The translations under genes were made by a program, and so were the position numbers. Below are positions 12,468 through 25,751 of a DNA stretch of 64,000 bases, one piece after another. The stretch covers positions 60,826,886 to 60,890,885 of the forward strand of contig CM049322.1 of the NCBI GenBank assembly GCA_026874595.1. Reading direction: 5' to 3'. This DNA comes from Sipunculus nudus (Eukaryota > Annelida > Sipuncula > Golfingiida > Sipunculidae). Numbering within the stretch: position 1 is the stretch's first letter; every line of letters starts with the position of its first letter. Below the pieces are notes generated by a model, which ran no database searches, was not told the origin of the DNA, and saw only the letters and a list, made by a program, of their open reading frames with translations.

Positions 12468-12635
12468 TGAACAGTATAACGAGGTTGTACATTATAACGA
12501 GGTTGGACATTAAAACGAGGTTGTTCATTCTAACCATGTTGTTCATTTTAACCACATTGTTCATTTTAACCAGGTTGATCATTTTAACGAGGTTGGACAT
12601 TATAACCAGGTCGATCGTTTTAACGGGGTTGGACC
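12468..12635. repeat. 18-bp minisatellite (GTTCATTATAACGAG family)
   Basis: About nine units of the type ATTATAACGAGGTTGTTC. The reverse complement matches the family of the large array at 35,485-37,095 (GTTATTATGAACAACCTC). The 18-bp period leaves frames open by chance. Confidence 0.85.
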
Positions 12636-12724
12636 CAGGGTTGTTGATCTGTTAAAATCCCTTTCATTTGGACCCGTTATTTTCACCAAATGGGTCCAGC
12701 CGGTCTTCTGGCCCATAAGCCTGG

Positions 12725-12740
12725 GTCGCCCCCTGGTGGC
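12725..12740 (-). promoter_or_regulatory. CTCF-like motif
   Basis: The reverse strand reads GCCACCAGGGGGCGAC, close to the strongest form of the consensus. Confidence 0.5.
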
Positions 12741-12885
12741 AGGAACAGTAACTGTTTCTTAGCTCGCACACCTTTCATCTAATTGGCCTCATTAATTGAT
12801 TTACCATTCATAAATTACCAAGAAACCGCCAGGAATTATGAAATAATATACATAACGTAAACGCAGTATTTTAAATATAAAAAGG

Positions 12886-12985
12886 TGGAAAAAAAGGAAA
12901 AAAAGTAAACCATTCCCCGCCGCGGATTCGAACCCCCAACCTCCTATATAACTCTTAATGTTGACAATTTTTCACCAGCCCCGAC
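12886..12985 (-). repeat. Possible tRNA-derived SINE remnant (pol III B box)
   Basis: On the minus strand 12,924-12,934 reads GGTTCGAATCC, an exact match to the B-box consensus of RNA polymerase III genes. Downstream on that strand are T-runs (complement of 12,886-12,907) that would terminate pol III. No convincing A box is seen, and the T-stem pairing is imperfect, so this is not a functional tRNA gene. Confidence 0.4.
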
Positions 12986-13286
12986 CTGCCGTGGTGTGAT
13001 CTTTATTCCCTGTGTCGAATGCCAATGAGATTCAGTGAATGAAAACAAACACAATTCTGAAATTTTTTAGAAGGGTAGGCCTAAGCCAAGGATGCCCCCC
13101 GGCGGCATGGACAATAACCATTTCTGAGTTTGCGCACCACATTCATATGATTGTCAATTACTATTGTTTCATGTAGATTAACAAAAAGGGAAGGATAATT
13201 TACGTCTGAGACCATTTTTTAATACAATAATACATGTCAAAGTTAGGTAATGCGACATCCCGCCAAGCCACCTTTTCACATTTTGA

Positions 13287-13668
13287 AATTACAAACCCCT
13301 ACTAAGGGTAAACTGTAAACAATTCTTTATTTATTCTAAACCAATTTTTGGTTATATTTATTCAAGTACAATGTTTTTCCAGTGTTTATATTTATAATAT
13401 TATATATGGTATGATATAAAGATTACTACACAGGACTGTTATATTATCTGGGTCGTTGTTATAGCGACCTCATTTCTCTCGGCTCAAGCCAGCACACCGG
13501 GTGCCCCGAGGGCCCAGACAGAAATAGACACAGTGTAACAAAGCCGTCTGGCCCGCGCCAAAAGCCAGACAGTCGGCGCATATTTTTGACCGTTTGGAAA
13601 CACCTGGAAATTATGATCATATTTATTTTAATTGAAATGAAAATAAAAAAATTTATAAAGCAAAAAAA
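13287..13668. repeat. Second copy of the 2,117 block, outside the segmental duplication
   Basis: Same order of motifs as 2,117-2,494, with a small insertion near 13,338 and a short deletion. It sits between the two copies of the ~1.2-kb repeat at 12,061 and 13,673. Confidence 0.75.
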
Positions 13669-13930
13669 GACATGTGTGTTTCCAAAAGACATAAATAATT
13701 AATAATTAATTAAAAAAACAATAAATGTTACAATGCTGTTTGTATACTTGGATCCTGGCTTTTTGGGCCACCTTGACCAAATTTTAATTAAAATTTAATG
13801 TAAAACTACACAGGAGTATATAACTATACATATGTATATATATATATATACGGAGAGAGATACTAGTCCGACAAACACAAGGGTTATCTGTTAAAATCCC
13901 TTTCATTTGGACACAAGCTGATAAGCCTAG

Positions 13931-13947
13931 GTCGCCCTCTGGTGGCA
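13931..13947 (-). promoter_or_regulatory. CTCF-like motif
   Basis: Duplicate of the 12,320 site in the second ~1.2-kb block. Confidence 0.48.
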
Positions 13948-14078
13948 GGAACATTAACTATTTTGCCTGACTGGCCTCAATATTCTTTTATAGTACATAT
14001 ATATTATATACATATATATATATATATATGTTTGCCTACGAGTTTGCGTACGTCGGTTCAAGCATGGCAAAACTTGAA

Positions 14079-14247
14079 CAGTATAACGAGGTTGTACATT
14101 ATAACGAGGTTGGACATTAAAACGAGGTTGTTCATTCTAACCATGTTGTTCATTTTAACCACATTGTTCATTTTAACCAGGTTGATCATTTTAACGAGGT
14201 TGGACATTATAACCAGGTCGATCGTTTTAACGGGGTTGGACCCAGGG
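14079..14247. repeat. 18-bp minisatellite, second block copy
   Basis: Counterpart of 12,468-12,635 in the second ~1.2-kb block, almost unchanged. Confidence 0.85.
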
Positions 14248-14313
14248 TTGTTGATCTGTTAAAATCCCTTTCATTTGGACCTGTTATTTTCACCAAATGG
14301 CCCATAAGCCTGG

Positions 14314-14329
14314 GTCGCCCCCTGGTGGC
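14314..14329 (-). promoter_or_regulatory. CTCF-like motif
   Basis: Duplicate of the 12,725 site in the second ~1.2-kb block. Confidence 0.5.
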
Positions 14330-14447
14330 AGGAACAGTAACTGTTTCTTAGCTCGCACACCTTTCATCTAATTGGCCTCATTAATTGATTTACCATTCAT
14401 AAATTACCAAGAAACCGCCAGGAATTATGAAATAATATACATAACGT

Positions 14448-14546
14448 GGAAAAAAAGGAAAAAAAGTAAACCATTCCCCGCCGCGGATTCGAACCCCCAA
14501 CCTCCTATATAACTCTTAATGTTGACAATTTTTCACCAGCCCCGAC
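14448..14546 (-). repeat. Possible tRNA-derived SINE remnant, second copy
   Basis: Copy in the second ~1.2-kb block. The B-box-like GGTTCGAATCC is the complement of 14,485-14,495, followed on the minus strand by T-runs. It has the same limits as the first copy. Confidence 0.4.
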
Positions 14547-15001
14547 CTGCCGTGGTGTGATCTTTATTCCCTGTGTCGAATGCCAATGAGATTCAGTGAA
14601 TGAAAACAAACACAAGTCTGAAATTTTTTAGAAGGGTAGGCCTAAGCCAAGGATGCCCCCCGGCGGCATAGACAATAACAATTTCTGAGTTTGCGCACCA
14701 CATTCATATGATTGTCAATTACTATTGTTTCATGTAGATTAACAAAAAGGGAAGGATAATTTACGTCTGAGACCATTTTTTAATACAATAATACATGTCA
14801 AAGTTAGGTAATGCGACATCCCGCCAAGCCACCTGTTCTAACCCAAAAAATATAACAATATCCGGGTGACAACTCACATCCTTTTTTTTAATACCTAACG
14901 ATGTGAAAGTTACCGTTATAATCCAACGGGTATTCTTCTAATATACATGTTTTGGTGAATAAGTGTACACATCATGAACGTTTGTTCTTTTGGAATTATA
15001 C

Positions 15002-16225
15002 TGCCGGAGCCAAGAAATTAAAAGCGACATGCCTGCAGAAAATGTAAGGCAAAAGTAGACGGCTCAAGATATTTATTCGGAGTTAAAAGGAACAGAAAGC
15101 AAAGAATATTCTGAATAGTTCTATATAGAAACCGTGTAAAAAGTATGGATATTTCTCTAATAATTAAAGCCCGCACAGACGCCAATCTTTACAATAAAAT
15201 CATATCACAACCAGACCGCCGGCACCAAGAAATTAAAAACGACACGCCCACAGAAAATATTCGGCAAAAACAGACGGGTCATGATATTTATTCGGGGTAA
15301 AAAGAAACAGAGAGCAAGGAATATTCTTAACAGTTCTATAAAAAAAACCGTGTAGAAAGCATGGATATTTTTTTATTTACTAAAGCGCACATAGAGACCA
15401 ATCTTTACAATAAAATCATACCGGCACCAGAATGCCGGCACCAAAAAATTAAAAACGACACGCTTACAGAAAATATTCGGCAAAAACAGACGGGTCTTGA
15501 TATTTATTCATGGTAAAAACAAACAGAAACCAAAGAATATTCTCCACAGTGCTATATAAAAGTCGAGAAGAAAGTATGGATGTTATTTTAATTATTAAAG
15601 CCCGTAGAGAGGCCAATCTTTACAATAAAATCATATCGCAACCAGAGTACCGGCACCAAGAAATTAAAAACGACACGCCTACAGAAAATATTCGGCAAAA
15701 ACAGACGGCTCAAGATATTTAATCGGGGTAAAAAGGAGCAGAGAGCAAGGAATATTCCATACAGTACTATATAAAAGTCGAGCAGAAAGTATGGATATTC
15801 TTTTAATTATTAAAGCCCGTACAGAGACCAATCTTTACAATAAAACCATATCGGAACCAGAGTGCCGACACCAAGAAATTAAAAACGACACGCCTACAGA
15901 AAATATTCGGCAAAAAGAGACGGGTCTTGAAATTTATTGGGGGTAAAAAGGAACAGAGAGCAAAGAATATTCTCAACAGTTCTATATTAAAGTCGAGTAG
16001 AAAGTATGGATGTTCTTTTAATTATTAAAGCCCGTAGAGAGGCCAATCTTTACAATAAAATCATATCGCAAAAAGAGTACCGGCACCAAGAAATTAAAAA
16101 CGACACGCCTACAGAAAATATTCGGCAAAAACAGACGGGTCATGATATTTATTCGGGGTTAAAGGAACAGAGAGCAAGGAATATTTTCAACATTTCTATG
16201 GAAAATATGACACATAACATCTAAA
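15002..16225 (+). repeat. 215-bp tandem repeat array (~5.6 units), each with a short open frame
   Basis: Unit landmarks (ATGGAT) lie at 15,145, 15,361, 15,575, 15,791 and 16,006, a ~215-bp period; a truncated unit precedes them. Each full unit has an open frame of about 48-72 codons starting MD(I/V) and sharing the segments NLYNKII and TENIRQKQTG. Most differences between units change the amino acid, so purifying selection is not evident. TATATAAAA-like sequences lie ~22 bases before each ATG, too close for a normal leader. The peptide is not recognised and has no signal sequence. It is more likely a tandem repeat than a gene family. Confidence 0.75.
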
Positions 16226-16437
16226 AAAAAACCACCTGACAATACAGCAGTCCTGCATCACACACATCAGGAAACACTCACGCAGACAGCCCCTGTCACG
16301 CTCAGACGTACCAGCACAGTCACGAGACGTGAACCTGTTACACCAAGAGTAAAATAACACAAACGCTATGCCTTTTCTAGTTACACAGACGTTTATTGAA
16401 TGTACAGAAAGTGATGACATACGATATGTCATGTACA

Positions 16438-16531
16438 ATATATATATAATATATGTATATATGAAATATATGTGCATATATAATATATGTATATATGAAA
16501 TATATGGGTATATATAATATATGTATATATG
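16438..16531. repeat. Short A+T-rich tandem repeat
   Basis: Two to three units of about 40 bases containing ATATATGTATATATGAAAT; it creates spurious I/Y-rich frames on both strands. Confidence 0.75.
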
Positions 16532-18186
16532 AAACGAAACCAGATATGGAAGATATATAGCTTATACATGCATATCTACACAGCATATGTCAGTCAGAAT
16601 CATATACATCAGTATGCGCCGTCTGAATAAATCAATCAAACAAATAAAACATATGATACAAGTACGTGCTTATACAAGTGGTACTGCTTTGCATTTGTGC
16701 AGATTCCCGGCAGAGAACGTCGACAGAGGAAAAAAGCTTCCAACATCATGTGCAGCACATATATCGTTAACTGATATGGAAAAAAAAAATGAAATAAGGA
16801 ATCCAAGTTGAAAACATTAGACATTAACACCTATATATATGTATATACATCTTTCTATCTACAGATATCTGTCAATCATATATTTACATTCATGAACGTC
16901 AACCCATAAACATAAGCAGGTACATGTTACCACATCGCATATTCTATATAGAAACTGTGATGTCCCTTAACAAAACAGAACGAGGTATAATAATGTATAG
17001 ATATGTGGCAGTAACGAAAATGTTAAACATACCACTCGTATTAACTAAAGAGGAAAGGGGTTTACAGAACAACGGATTCACCGTTTAGCGATAAGACATA
17101 TATGATAAACATACAAACAAAAGAACGTAATTTGAAATAAAAGCAAAATAATCTGTGGCACGTGTGATCCTTGTTAGGGATGGATGAGATTATTATTCGT
17201 CTGACTTCTACCCGTGTGACCTTTCTGGCATGGGTGTCCCTCAATATAGATAAAATCTACGCCAGCAGAGCTCACAGGGTCATTGAAGTACACAAGCTCC
17301 CCTACCACGGCAAGGTTATAGTCTCGGCAGGGGAGTAATATGTTTTATTGTTATCACAAAAGATACATGACAGAAAAAAACGAAGCGCAGGTTTGACCGT
17401 GTCAGTCTGATGAGAACAAGGGACATAGGCACAGCAGACACTGGGCCCATCATATATACATACAGGGAAAACTATGTATGGGTAAGCAACATTAGCAAAT
17501 AGAAAGGATGGAAGGGTTCACAAAAGAGTTGTAAACAAAAATATAAAAAATGGTGAGTACCAGATTACAAAACAAAGCATTATATTGCTCCAAACACAGG
17601 AAAGGGATTGGGAATAAACAACTGATAGGCAACAAGAGTATAAGTTGAGAAAACAATTCTTTGGTAAGTAAAAAATTATGCATGACCTGAACCATGAGAA
17701 ACGTGTAATGGGTATGTAAGACCAAGAGACAGGCTGGAAGTATTATCATAACTATAACGGAACGACAGCCCACGAACATACACCTTTCAAGGTAAGCATG
17801 ACGGAAGGCAAAATGGAAAAGGGCACGCAAGGACAAAATGTTTGGTAAGAAACAAATATCAGCTGGAAGGATTTGGCGATCATTACAGAAGGCTCAAAAA
17901 AGACAACGACATATCTACCCACAGATTGTGCGTCGGACACATATATGACCAAACAAAAGAGGTCCGTTTTATAGGACGACAGATGATGTTCACGGATAGC
18001 ATTCAAAGCAGCACATTGCCCATGAAAAGGAAAAGTAATATGATAGCAACATGACAACAGATCTGAAAATAAAATCGGGTAAGTAATACTCTACGAGGTA
18101 AAGACAAAATCTGATGGCGCCATGTTACATACGTAAATGTAGTGTTTAGGGTTCGGGGTAATTATATGTGGATGTACTGAATGCAC

Positions 18187-18228
<42 letters not shown>

Positions 18229-20726
18229 GTATATATATTTATATATACAAAGAAACAAACTGCTTGGGAACAAGAGAAACAGGCATCAGCGACCTTCGTT
18301 AGCTGATGGATGTTTAATACCTGCAACAACATGCAGCGGCCTTCTAACATGGAGATTATCTTATATGACTGTGTGGAAGATACCTGACGGTCTTTGCAGA
18401 AAGTATCACAAACATGCAACTGGGAAATAAATCGACGTTTTTATGTTGAATGTAAAGAATTATGTAGTGTGTGCTAAGAAGGACACTCTCACGGTGCTAA
18501 TGCCGATCGTTACCAGATTCTTTTACTACATTATAACAACTGGAGGAGAGCGTATAAGAACTGTAACATTGCTGCATTATGGGAAGAACCAATACCACCT
18601 GTATTTTGCACCGCGTGCCGGTCAACACAACAACTACAGAAGAACCTATAACACCCTAAACAATTTGACTTGGAAGGAGAAGCAAAAAGGCCTACACGCG
18701 AAAGGGGATGGAAGAGCAATCACTGTGACTGGCAGACAGTTGGATTCAGTGAAGCAACAAAGGATAAACAGTGAACCAACATGGAAGGTAGCTGTGAGAT
18801 GGACAAGGTACAGGCTGTAAGAGACCCGGAGGACCTGAGCTATGCCAACACGCCCTCAGAAGAAAAACTGCCAATGTCTCATGCGTTCCGTTATATTCGT
18901 ATCCAACAATACCAAGATATCTGAGAACGGAACAGATATTATCGCTTACGAGAGAAGCAGATGAAAGGAACAACAGCAGCAACAACATCGTTAGCGATCC
19001 ACATACATGAGGGAGTAAACAAAACACATAATAGTTTTTTTTGTATCAAACATTTCCAGGGAGGAAACCTGGAAAACACAAGGAAGAAACACAGTTCAAG
19101 GGAAAGTTGGGCGAAGGAGACAATGGGAAGGAAAACAAAGAGGCACAGGTGTGTGTCCAGACAAGTAGGATCATAAAAAACGGAGACGCTTTCTACCAAC
19201 TCGTTAAGCGGCGGTGAAATGTGAGAGGAAGTGCAGTTTGAACTTTGCAATTGGTATTTTCTATTAACATCAGGATATATATATATTTATATACATGAAC
19301 ATATTTATATATACATACTTTACATAAGCATATATACACAGTTGTATTTGGTAATAATTTAACTAGAGTTGTCCGGAATATCGAGTTTTTAACATAACGA
19401 GTTTCCACCGTATTATATTTGTGTATATATATAAAAGAGATCGATACATAAAGTATCGAGTGACTGTAATACCGGAACCGATTATCCTATTCCCAATACC
19501 GATAAAAGCATCCTTTGTAAATGAAAGGAAATAACACCAGCAAGAAATAAGCCACAGGACAGTGACGATTATGTGACATAATCATCCAGTGAAGAAGACG
19601 TAGAAGGGTAAAGGATGAATTACAATGTTGCGGGAGGCAGAAGACAAAAAACACTAGTGCCGACGGAATATGATCAACTGGCTTCATGAAATGATTTTTA
19701 GTTGGTTTCAGGAGCTCTCATCGAAAACCTAGTACTTGATGAAGTCTCGATAAGTTTGATGGAGAATACAATAACCAGCCTTTGAGAACTGGACATTTAT
19801 TGGAAGCATATATGGAACACCGTGTCAGTCGAATAGAAGATGGATTAAAAAGGACTTACGAAATCCTGCGACACACATTGTGACAAACATAGGAGAAAAA
19901 CCATCAAAGTGCGGATCATAAGGGAAGACAGAAAAGAAAAGTCAAACCACAAGTGCAGTTACAACAACCGTTCGGTAATCGACAATTACTGTCGGTTTAT
20001 ATTGAGAAGGGGACCTTTTCACATATCGTCATCTTGAGAAGGGATATTCCTCATAGCGTCAACATCCAAGGCAAAACAGAAAAGGAAGACCGGCTCGTCC
20101 CTAAAATCAATCTATATTGAGAGTGAGACCAAGAACATACACAGCATGACATTTAAAAAAATACTCTGAGCAAAATAATGTTGCGATTAGTTAAGGTCAT
20201 CGCAGAGTCCAACCTGCAGTACCATGGGAGAAATTGTAAGTATAATCAAACAAATCAGTACACACGACCCGGTAAATCATACGAACGATATCACGACCCA
20301 ACATGCAGGACGCTAACAATGAAAAAGTTTTACGTGGGGTAAGTAAAATAAGGCAACAAACTGCAAGTACCATAACTGAAACAGAAGAAACCAACTGTCC
20401 GGGACATTGCCTTAAAAAATAAAAAGAATATGAAACCGAACTGGGGAGAAAGGGAACGTACCAACAATCGCTTTGTTTATATACGTCATTGAAGAGATCG
20501 AGAAGTGCAAGCAAATCAGAACACTAACACAGAACCAGCATGCAGCGAAAGGAACCACGCAATAAAAAGGAAGAGAAACTGTCATAACATTAAGTGTAGG
20601 TAAGAAACGTCGTCTGTAAGAGGTGGGAAAATCGGGAACAATAACAGGGGATACACATTATACAATGTCGCAAATAAAGATGTGGGGATCACTAACCCTC
20701 ACACAAGAAAACAATATATATATTCA

Positions 20727-20990
20727 GGGCTCGACATTAACTTTTGAAAGTATTTGCCTGACCGGGTAAGTAACATCTAGCTATTACTTGCCCTACATGA
20801 ATGTTTACTTGCCTTACAAATATGAATGATTGTATCGAAAAACACAAAGACGTTTTTGCATGCCTTAGGTAAAGTTTTTCTGTTGGACCGATTGGTCCAG
20901 TCGGGCAAGTAGGAGGGGACTTCTAGTTGCCTTACCACTATTTTAGGAACTTTTACTGTCCCCGTGCAAGCGGTTAACCGTAAATGGCGA
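20727..20990 (-). repeat. Degenerate copy of a GCTCGACATTAAC / CTTGCC-GGCAAG repeat
   Basis: Begins GGCTCGACATTAAC, then has three TACTTGCC-type motifs (about 20,785, 20,808, and the complement GGGCAAGTA near 20,904). From memory, sequences of this layout are common in aquatic animal genomes as decayed coding repeats. Read on the minus strand, the segment ends in a VNVEP-like peptide, but stop codons interrupt it. The identification is tentative. Confidence 0.3.
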
Positions 20991-22530
20991 GCACTGAGAT
21001 ATGACATGTGTGTGTGTATATATATAGATATATATAAATATGTGTGTGTGTGTGTGTAATATACAAATGCCTAGGAGGTATGTTTGCAATAGTAAGATCA
21101 AATCGACAAGAGGAACATGTGGAGAAACTGGCTAAAGATGACCTGTAAGTAAATGCCTTGGGAATCTACAGGTAAGGCGTCACACAAGGAACAATCCATC
21201 TATACGTGTAAAAAATGTATATGGATATCATTGACCCTATGAAAGGATATGAAGAAACAAGAGTGGATGGAAGAGGAATTTAACAAGAGAAAACCCAACA
21301 AGAGGTAAGAGGAAGGAATGTCAAACAGGCAACATAACGTGAAGTCGGAGAACGATGTACGGTACGTCATATCACGATAACGCATCCTGATGAAAACCCG
21401 TAACATATATGATCTGTAGATATATATATATATATTGTATCTATATGTACAATTATTTACACTTTTACACTTAACACACAATTATTTCCTATGTGTCGGG
21501 ACAAGAAAATGGTCGTAATGGTTCAATTACGTAATTGCGGGATGGTTACAAGACGGAGTTCCACTGTATATATGTATATATATATATATATAAATGTGCA
21601 TGTCTCTATGAACTGCTGGCGTGTTTCATCGCACAAGGGAATGGAGAGAGCTACAGGTAAGTATCGTAAGAGGTGTGACAGTAGATCAGCAGATATTTAA
21701 AACATTACTGACAAATACTTAGATACCAGTTATCAGCAAAAAAAAAACAAGTTTTAGGATTATGACGAAATAAAACGGTAAGTATGAGAATATCACGACC
21801 ATACATACAGGTCGCTTACAAGAAATAACATAAGATTACATGCCACGCTTTACATGATATGCCAATAAGGAACTCTCTGTACCAAAAACTATAGTTCTAC
21901 CATATAAATATCTGATTAACAGAAAGGGTGCATATACGGTAGTGTTTTACTGAACACATTTGTGTTCCTTCATTAAATTAGAAATATTAACCTATATCAC
22001 AAAACTAACATACTGATATCGATACTTTATCAATTTTTGTAAACAGGTAATTCAACAAGGACAAGTATACACAGTCGACACAAAAATATGTTATAATACA
22101 GAAAGAATGTTATACTTCGAGCATTAAAGTATATACAAAAAAGTATATCCGCTATAATACAAACATATGGATATACAACATGAGATCTGATATCGATCGC
22201 AATGATATAGCGGATGCGTGTGATATGGATACTTGCATATATATACATATGTATATATATATATATTATATATCTATATATGTGTGTGAGAGTGTGTGTA
22301 TGTGTGTGTGTTAGGGATTAGTGTTTTATTTGAATACTGTCGTCATGCTAGAACAAATAACAAAAAATGCAGCGTATAGCTGTAGCACTATCACATTGCA
22401 TACAGACACCAGGAGAGTCATAAATGGTTCTGCATCAGGATGAAGAAGTCTGTATCACATCTTTTGGCTGGAGATCACATCATCGAACGTCATCAAACCG
22501 TCAGCGAAGTGTCCTTAGGCCATCATGCAT

Positions 22531-22634
22531 CAGAGCGATGTGGTCATCATGGCCGTGTCAGAGCGATGTGGTTATCATGGCCGTGTCCGAGCGATGTGGT
22601 TATCATCACCGTGTCCGAGCGATGTGGTAGTCAT
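22531..22634. repeat. 28-bp minisatellite, second duplication copy
   Basis: Counterpart of 1,262-1,365 in duplication copy 2, with the same unit and copy number. Confidence 0.9.
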
Positions 22635-23385
22635 GTAACAGATTCTTTACGTGGCACATAACATCTGTTTTATGTAAAGATTTTCACCAAATGAATATCT
22701 TCTGGTTTGTTGTATAATTATGAACAGTCCGCTGAACAGTGGCATATTACATATTCCATATAATTGTACCTGTCTGGTTCTTCACTGTTTCACAACAAAA
22801 CAGATATCTACCGGGTCTATTGTCAGTAAACAATCTTACAGGAAGGCGCCGTATATATCCAACAATTCCTGAAAGGGCAGTCTTTATAGTCTATTTCACA
22901 TCTGGCACTATACTGTTATCACAGAAACAGACACCGGTTAAATGTTCGTTGTATTATCAGATGATACCAGAATTCAAACAATAACGTCTCAAATCACAGT
23001 TTGCAGCACATTTAGATACGACTGTTAAGTTAATGCGTTCAACTCACCATACCATTTATGGCACAAGCTCTTAACTGAAAGTCCATCCAGCCAGCCAGTT
23101 CCAAAAGTATACTGATATTTTTGACGTGTTGTCTGTACCAAATTCAAATCGTAATGTGGAGAGCACCCTCAGACAACTCGCATTTGTCAAATCTTGACGT
23201 GGCAGGAAACACACAGCTGCTTACATCAGACGACAAATTTAATCTGACCACGGGTGAAATGAGCAGTAACATTCATACTGATCATGTTGGGTTTTCTTCA
23301 GGACGGGAGATCATTGGAGAGAAATATGTGAGCACATATTGGAGTCTGCAGATCAGTAGTTGTGTGATATAAATCAAAATAATGT

Positions 23386-23763
23386 TTACAAACCCCTACT
23401 AAGGGTAAACTGTAACCAATTCTTTATTTATTCTATTTATTCAAGTACAATGTTTTTCCAGTGTTTATATTTATAATATTATATACGGTATGATGAAGGA
23501 AGTTATAAAGATTACTACACAGGACTGTTATATTATCTAGGTCGTTGCTATAGCGACCTCATTTCTCTCGGCTCAAGCCAGCACACCGGGTGCCCCGAGG
23601 GCGCCAGACAGAAATAGACACAGTGTAACAAAGCCGTCTGGCCCGCGCCAAAAGCCAGACAGTCGGCGCGTATTTTTGACCGTTTGGAAACACCTGGAAA
23701 TTATGATCATATTCATTTTAATTGAAATGAAAATAAAAAAATTTATAAAGCAAAAGACACTCT
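23386..23763. repeat. Third copy of the 2,117 block
   Basis: Copy carried by segmental duplication copy 2, essentially identical to 2,117-2,494. Confidence 0.8.
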
Positions 23764-25751
23764 CATGATCGTTTATTTTGTCTTATGGCTGGAGATCGGG
23801 ATATGCTTAAATCTTAAAGTATGCCTCGGGTACCTAAAATATATGGAAAAAATGTCTAATTTTCAGGAAAATTAGTGTGCCCAAGGATTAACACTTCTTA
23901 CTTCTTTTAAAACCACATTATATATCATTGATGTAAAAAAGTCTTCAAAATGAGGAAGCCCCGTCCTTAAGTGTTATAATTTATCGTTAAGCCTTGTCGT
24001 TAAGTGTTAACCGTTAAGTGGTTTAAGGGCTGATTTCTTAAATGTGCCATTTGTTTGTACAGTGTTTTTCATTTTTTTGTATCATTTCATCACGTTTTAC
24101 CGACAGGTCGCTGTTGAAAGTATAGGTGTACGCGAAAGTTTATTTTCTGATGAAATTTAAATTTAAAGTAAAATTTCATATATACGCACACAGAGAAAAG
24201 GTCTGACAGGTGTTGCACGCGGACAGACAAGACCAAAACGGTTTATTTTACATATATATATATATATACATACTAATAAATGTCACCGATATATTTAAAT
24301 ATATAACATATATAAATATATATAGAGGTACAACAAATAATACCTCTTTTAATTTTTCAATTTCTGTTTTCTAACACTTAAGAATAACACTTAACACAAG
24401 ACACTAGCCTAAGTGTGCTTAAGTCTTATTTTTAACACTTTACATAACACTTAAGCTTAAATAAAACTTAAGCTTAAGTGTTGTTGGCTTAAGTGTTAAG
24501 CTCCTGTAACACTTAGTCTTACGTGTTGTTGTTACTTAACACTTAAGCTTACGTGTTGTTGCTACATAACACTTAACCTTAAGTGTTAAAAGCAAAGTGT
24601 TATTAAGTGTTATCAAGTATTAAGTGTTATATGCTAAGTGTTATTAAGTGTTATCAAATATTAAGTCTTTATAAGCTAAGTGTTAATAAGTGTTATCAAA
24701 TATTAATTCGTTATATGCCAAGTGTCATTAATAGGCAATTAAGGGTATTATTTAACTCTATTTTACTATGGTATTTAACTGTCTTTCACCAATGCAATTG
24801 ACTGGATTTTTATATGTTATTAAACTGTATTTTTACATGATATTAAATTGTTGTTTGACCGAGCATTCATCCGTATTTTACCATGATATTTATCGCTATT
24901 TTACGAGTGTGTTTTGTTTGTTCGGAACCAGAAAAAAGACAGCATATTTTATTCAATATGAAATATTTTTTTTTCAAGAAAAATATTTTTTTATTTAATA
25001 AAAAAAAAGATTATTGGTGATATAATACTTTATTATATATATTTCGGCGCGTATTTTTGACCGTTTGGAAACACCTGGAAATTATGATCATATTCATTTT
25101 AATTGAAATGAAAATAAAAAAATTTATAAAGCAAAAGACACTCTCATGATCGTTTATTTTGTCTTATGGCTGGAGATCGGGATATGCTTAAATCTTAAAG
25201 TATGCCTCGGGTACCTAAAATATATGGAAAAAATGTCTAATTTTCAGAAAAATTAGTGTGCCCAAGGATTAACACTTCTTACTTCTTTTAAAACCACATT
25301 ATATATCATTGATGTAAAAAAGTCTTCAAAATGAGGAAGCCCCGTCCTTAAGTGTTATAATTTATCGTTAAGCCTTGTCGTTAAGTGTTAACCGTTAAGT
25401 GGTTTAAGGGCTGATTTCTTAAATGTGCCATTTGTTTGTACAGTGTTTTTCATTTTTTGTATCATTTCATCACGTTTTACCGACAGGTCGCTGTTGAAAG
25501 TATAGGTGTACGCGAAAGTTTATTTTCTGATGAAATTTAAATTTAAAGTAAAATTTCATATATACGCACACAGAGAAAAGGTCTGACAGGTGTTGCACGC
25601 GGTCAGACAAGACCAAAACGGTTTATTTTACATATATATATATATATATACATACTAATAAATGTCACCGATATATTTAAATATATAACATATATAAATA
25701 TATATAGAGGTACAACGACAGCATCCAGTTCCCACTAAAGGCATTATTACT

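Larger units (their letters stand above)
12061..13274. repeat. ~1.2-kb duplicated block, copy 1
   Basis: The same block, with small indels, recurs at 13,673-14,834, separated from this one by a copy of the 2,117 block. In order it contains a (TA)n tract, a CTCF-like site, an 18-bp minisatellite, another CTCF-like site and a pol III B-box-like sequence on the minus strand. Confidence 0.9.
13673..14834. repeat. ~1.2-kb duplicated block, copy 2
   Basis: Offset about 1.61 kb from copy 1. The same internal order is kept. Short losses occur near 14,300 and 14,447. Confidence 0.9.
16226..21269. other. ~5 kb of single-copy-looking, purine-skewed DNA; no gene recognised
   Basis: This is the least repetitive part of the first 50 kb. 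From about 17,400 the plus strand is visibly rich in A and G and contains about nine GGTAAG sequences. The longest open frame (18,443-18,820, 125 codons, plus) is low-hydrophobicity and basic with no recognisable domain. No pyrimidine-rich splice acceptors pair with the donor-like GGTAAG sequences. (TA)n tracts lie at about 18,190-18,245, 19,277-19,320 and 21,020-21,035. Confidence 0.5.

Noticed and set aside
12905-12985. Functional tRNA gene on the minus strand
   Set aside because: Only the B box is convincing. No A box, acceptor stem or cloverleaf could be drawn.
15002-16225. CRISPR-like appearance of regularly spaced repeats
   Set aside because: The whole 215-bp unit is repeated; there are no unique spacers and the DNA is eukaryotic.
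18443-18820. 125-codon plus-strand open frame
   Set aside because: Longest frame in non-repeat DNA but no domain, no splice context and lengthy low-complexity composition. A frame of this length is not surprising in 5 kb of purine-skewed sequence.
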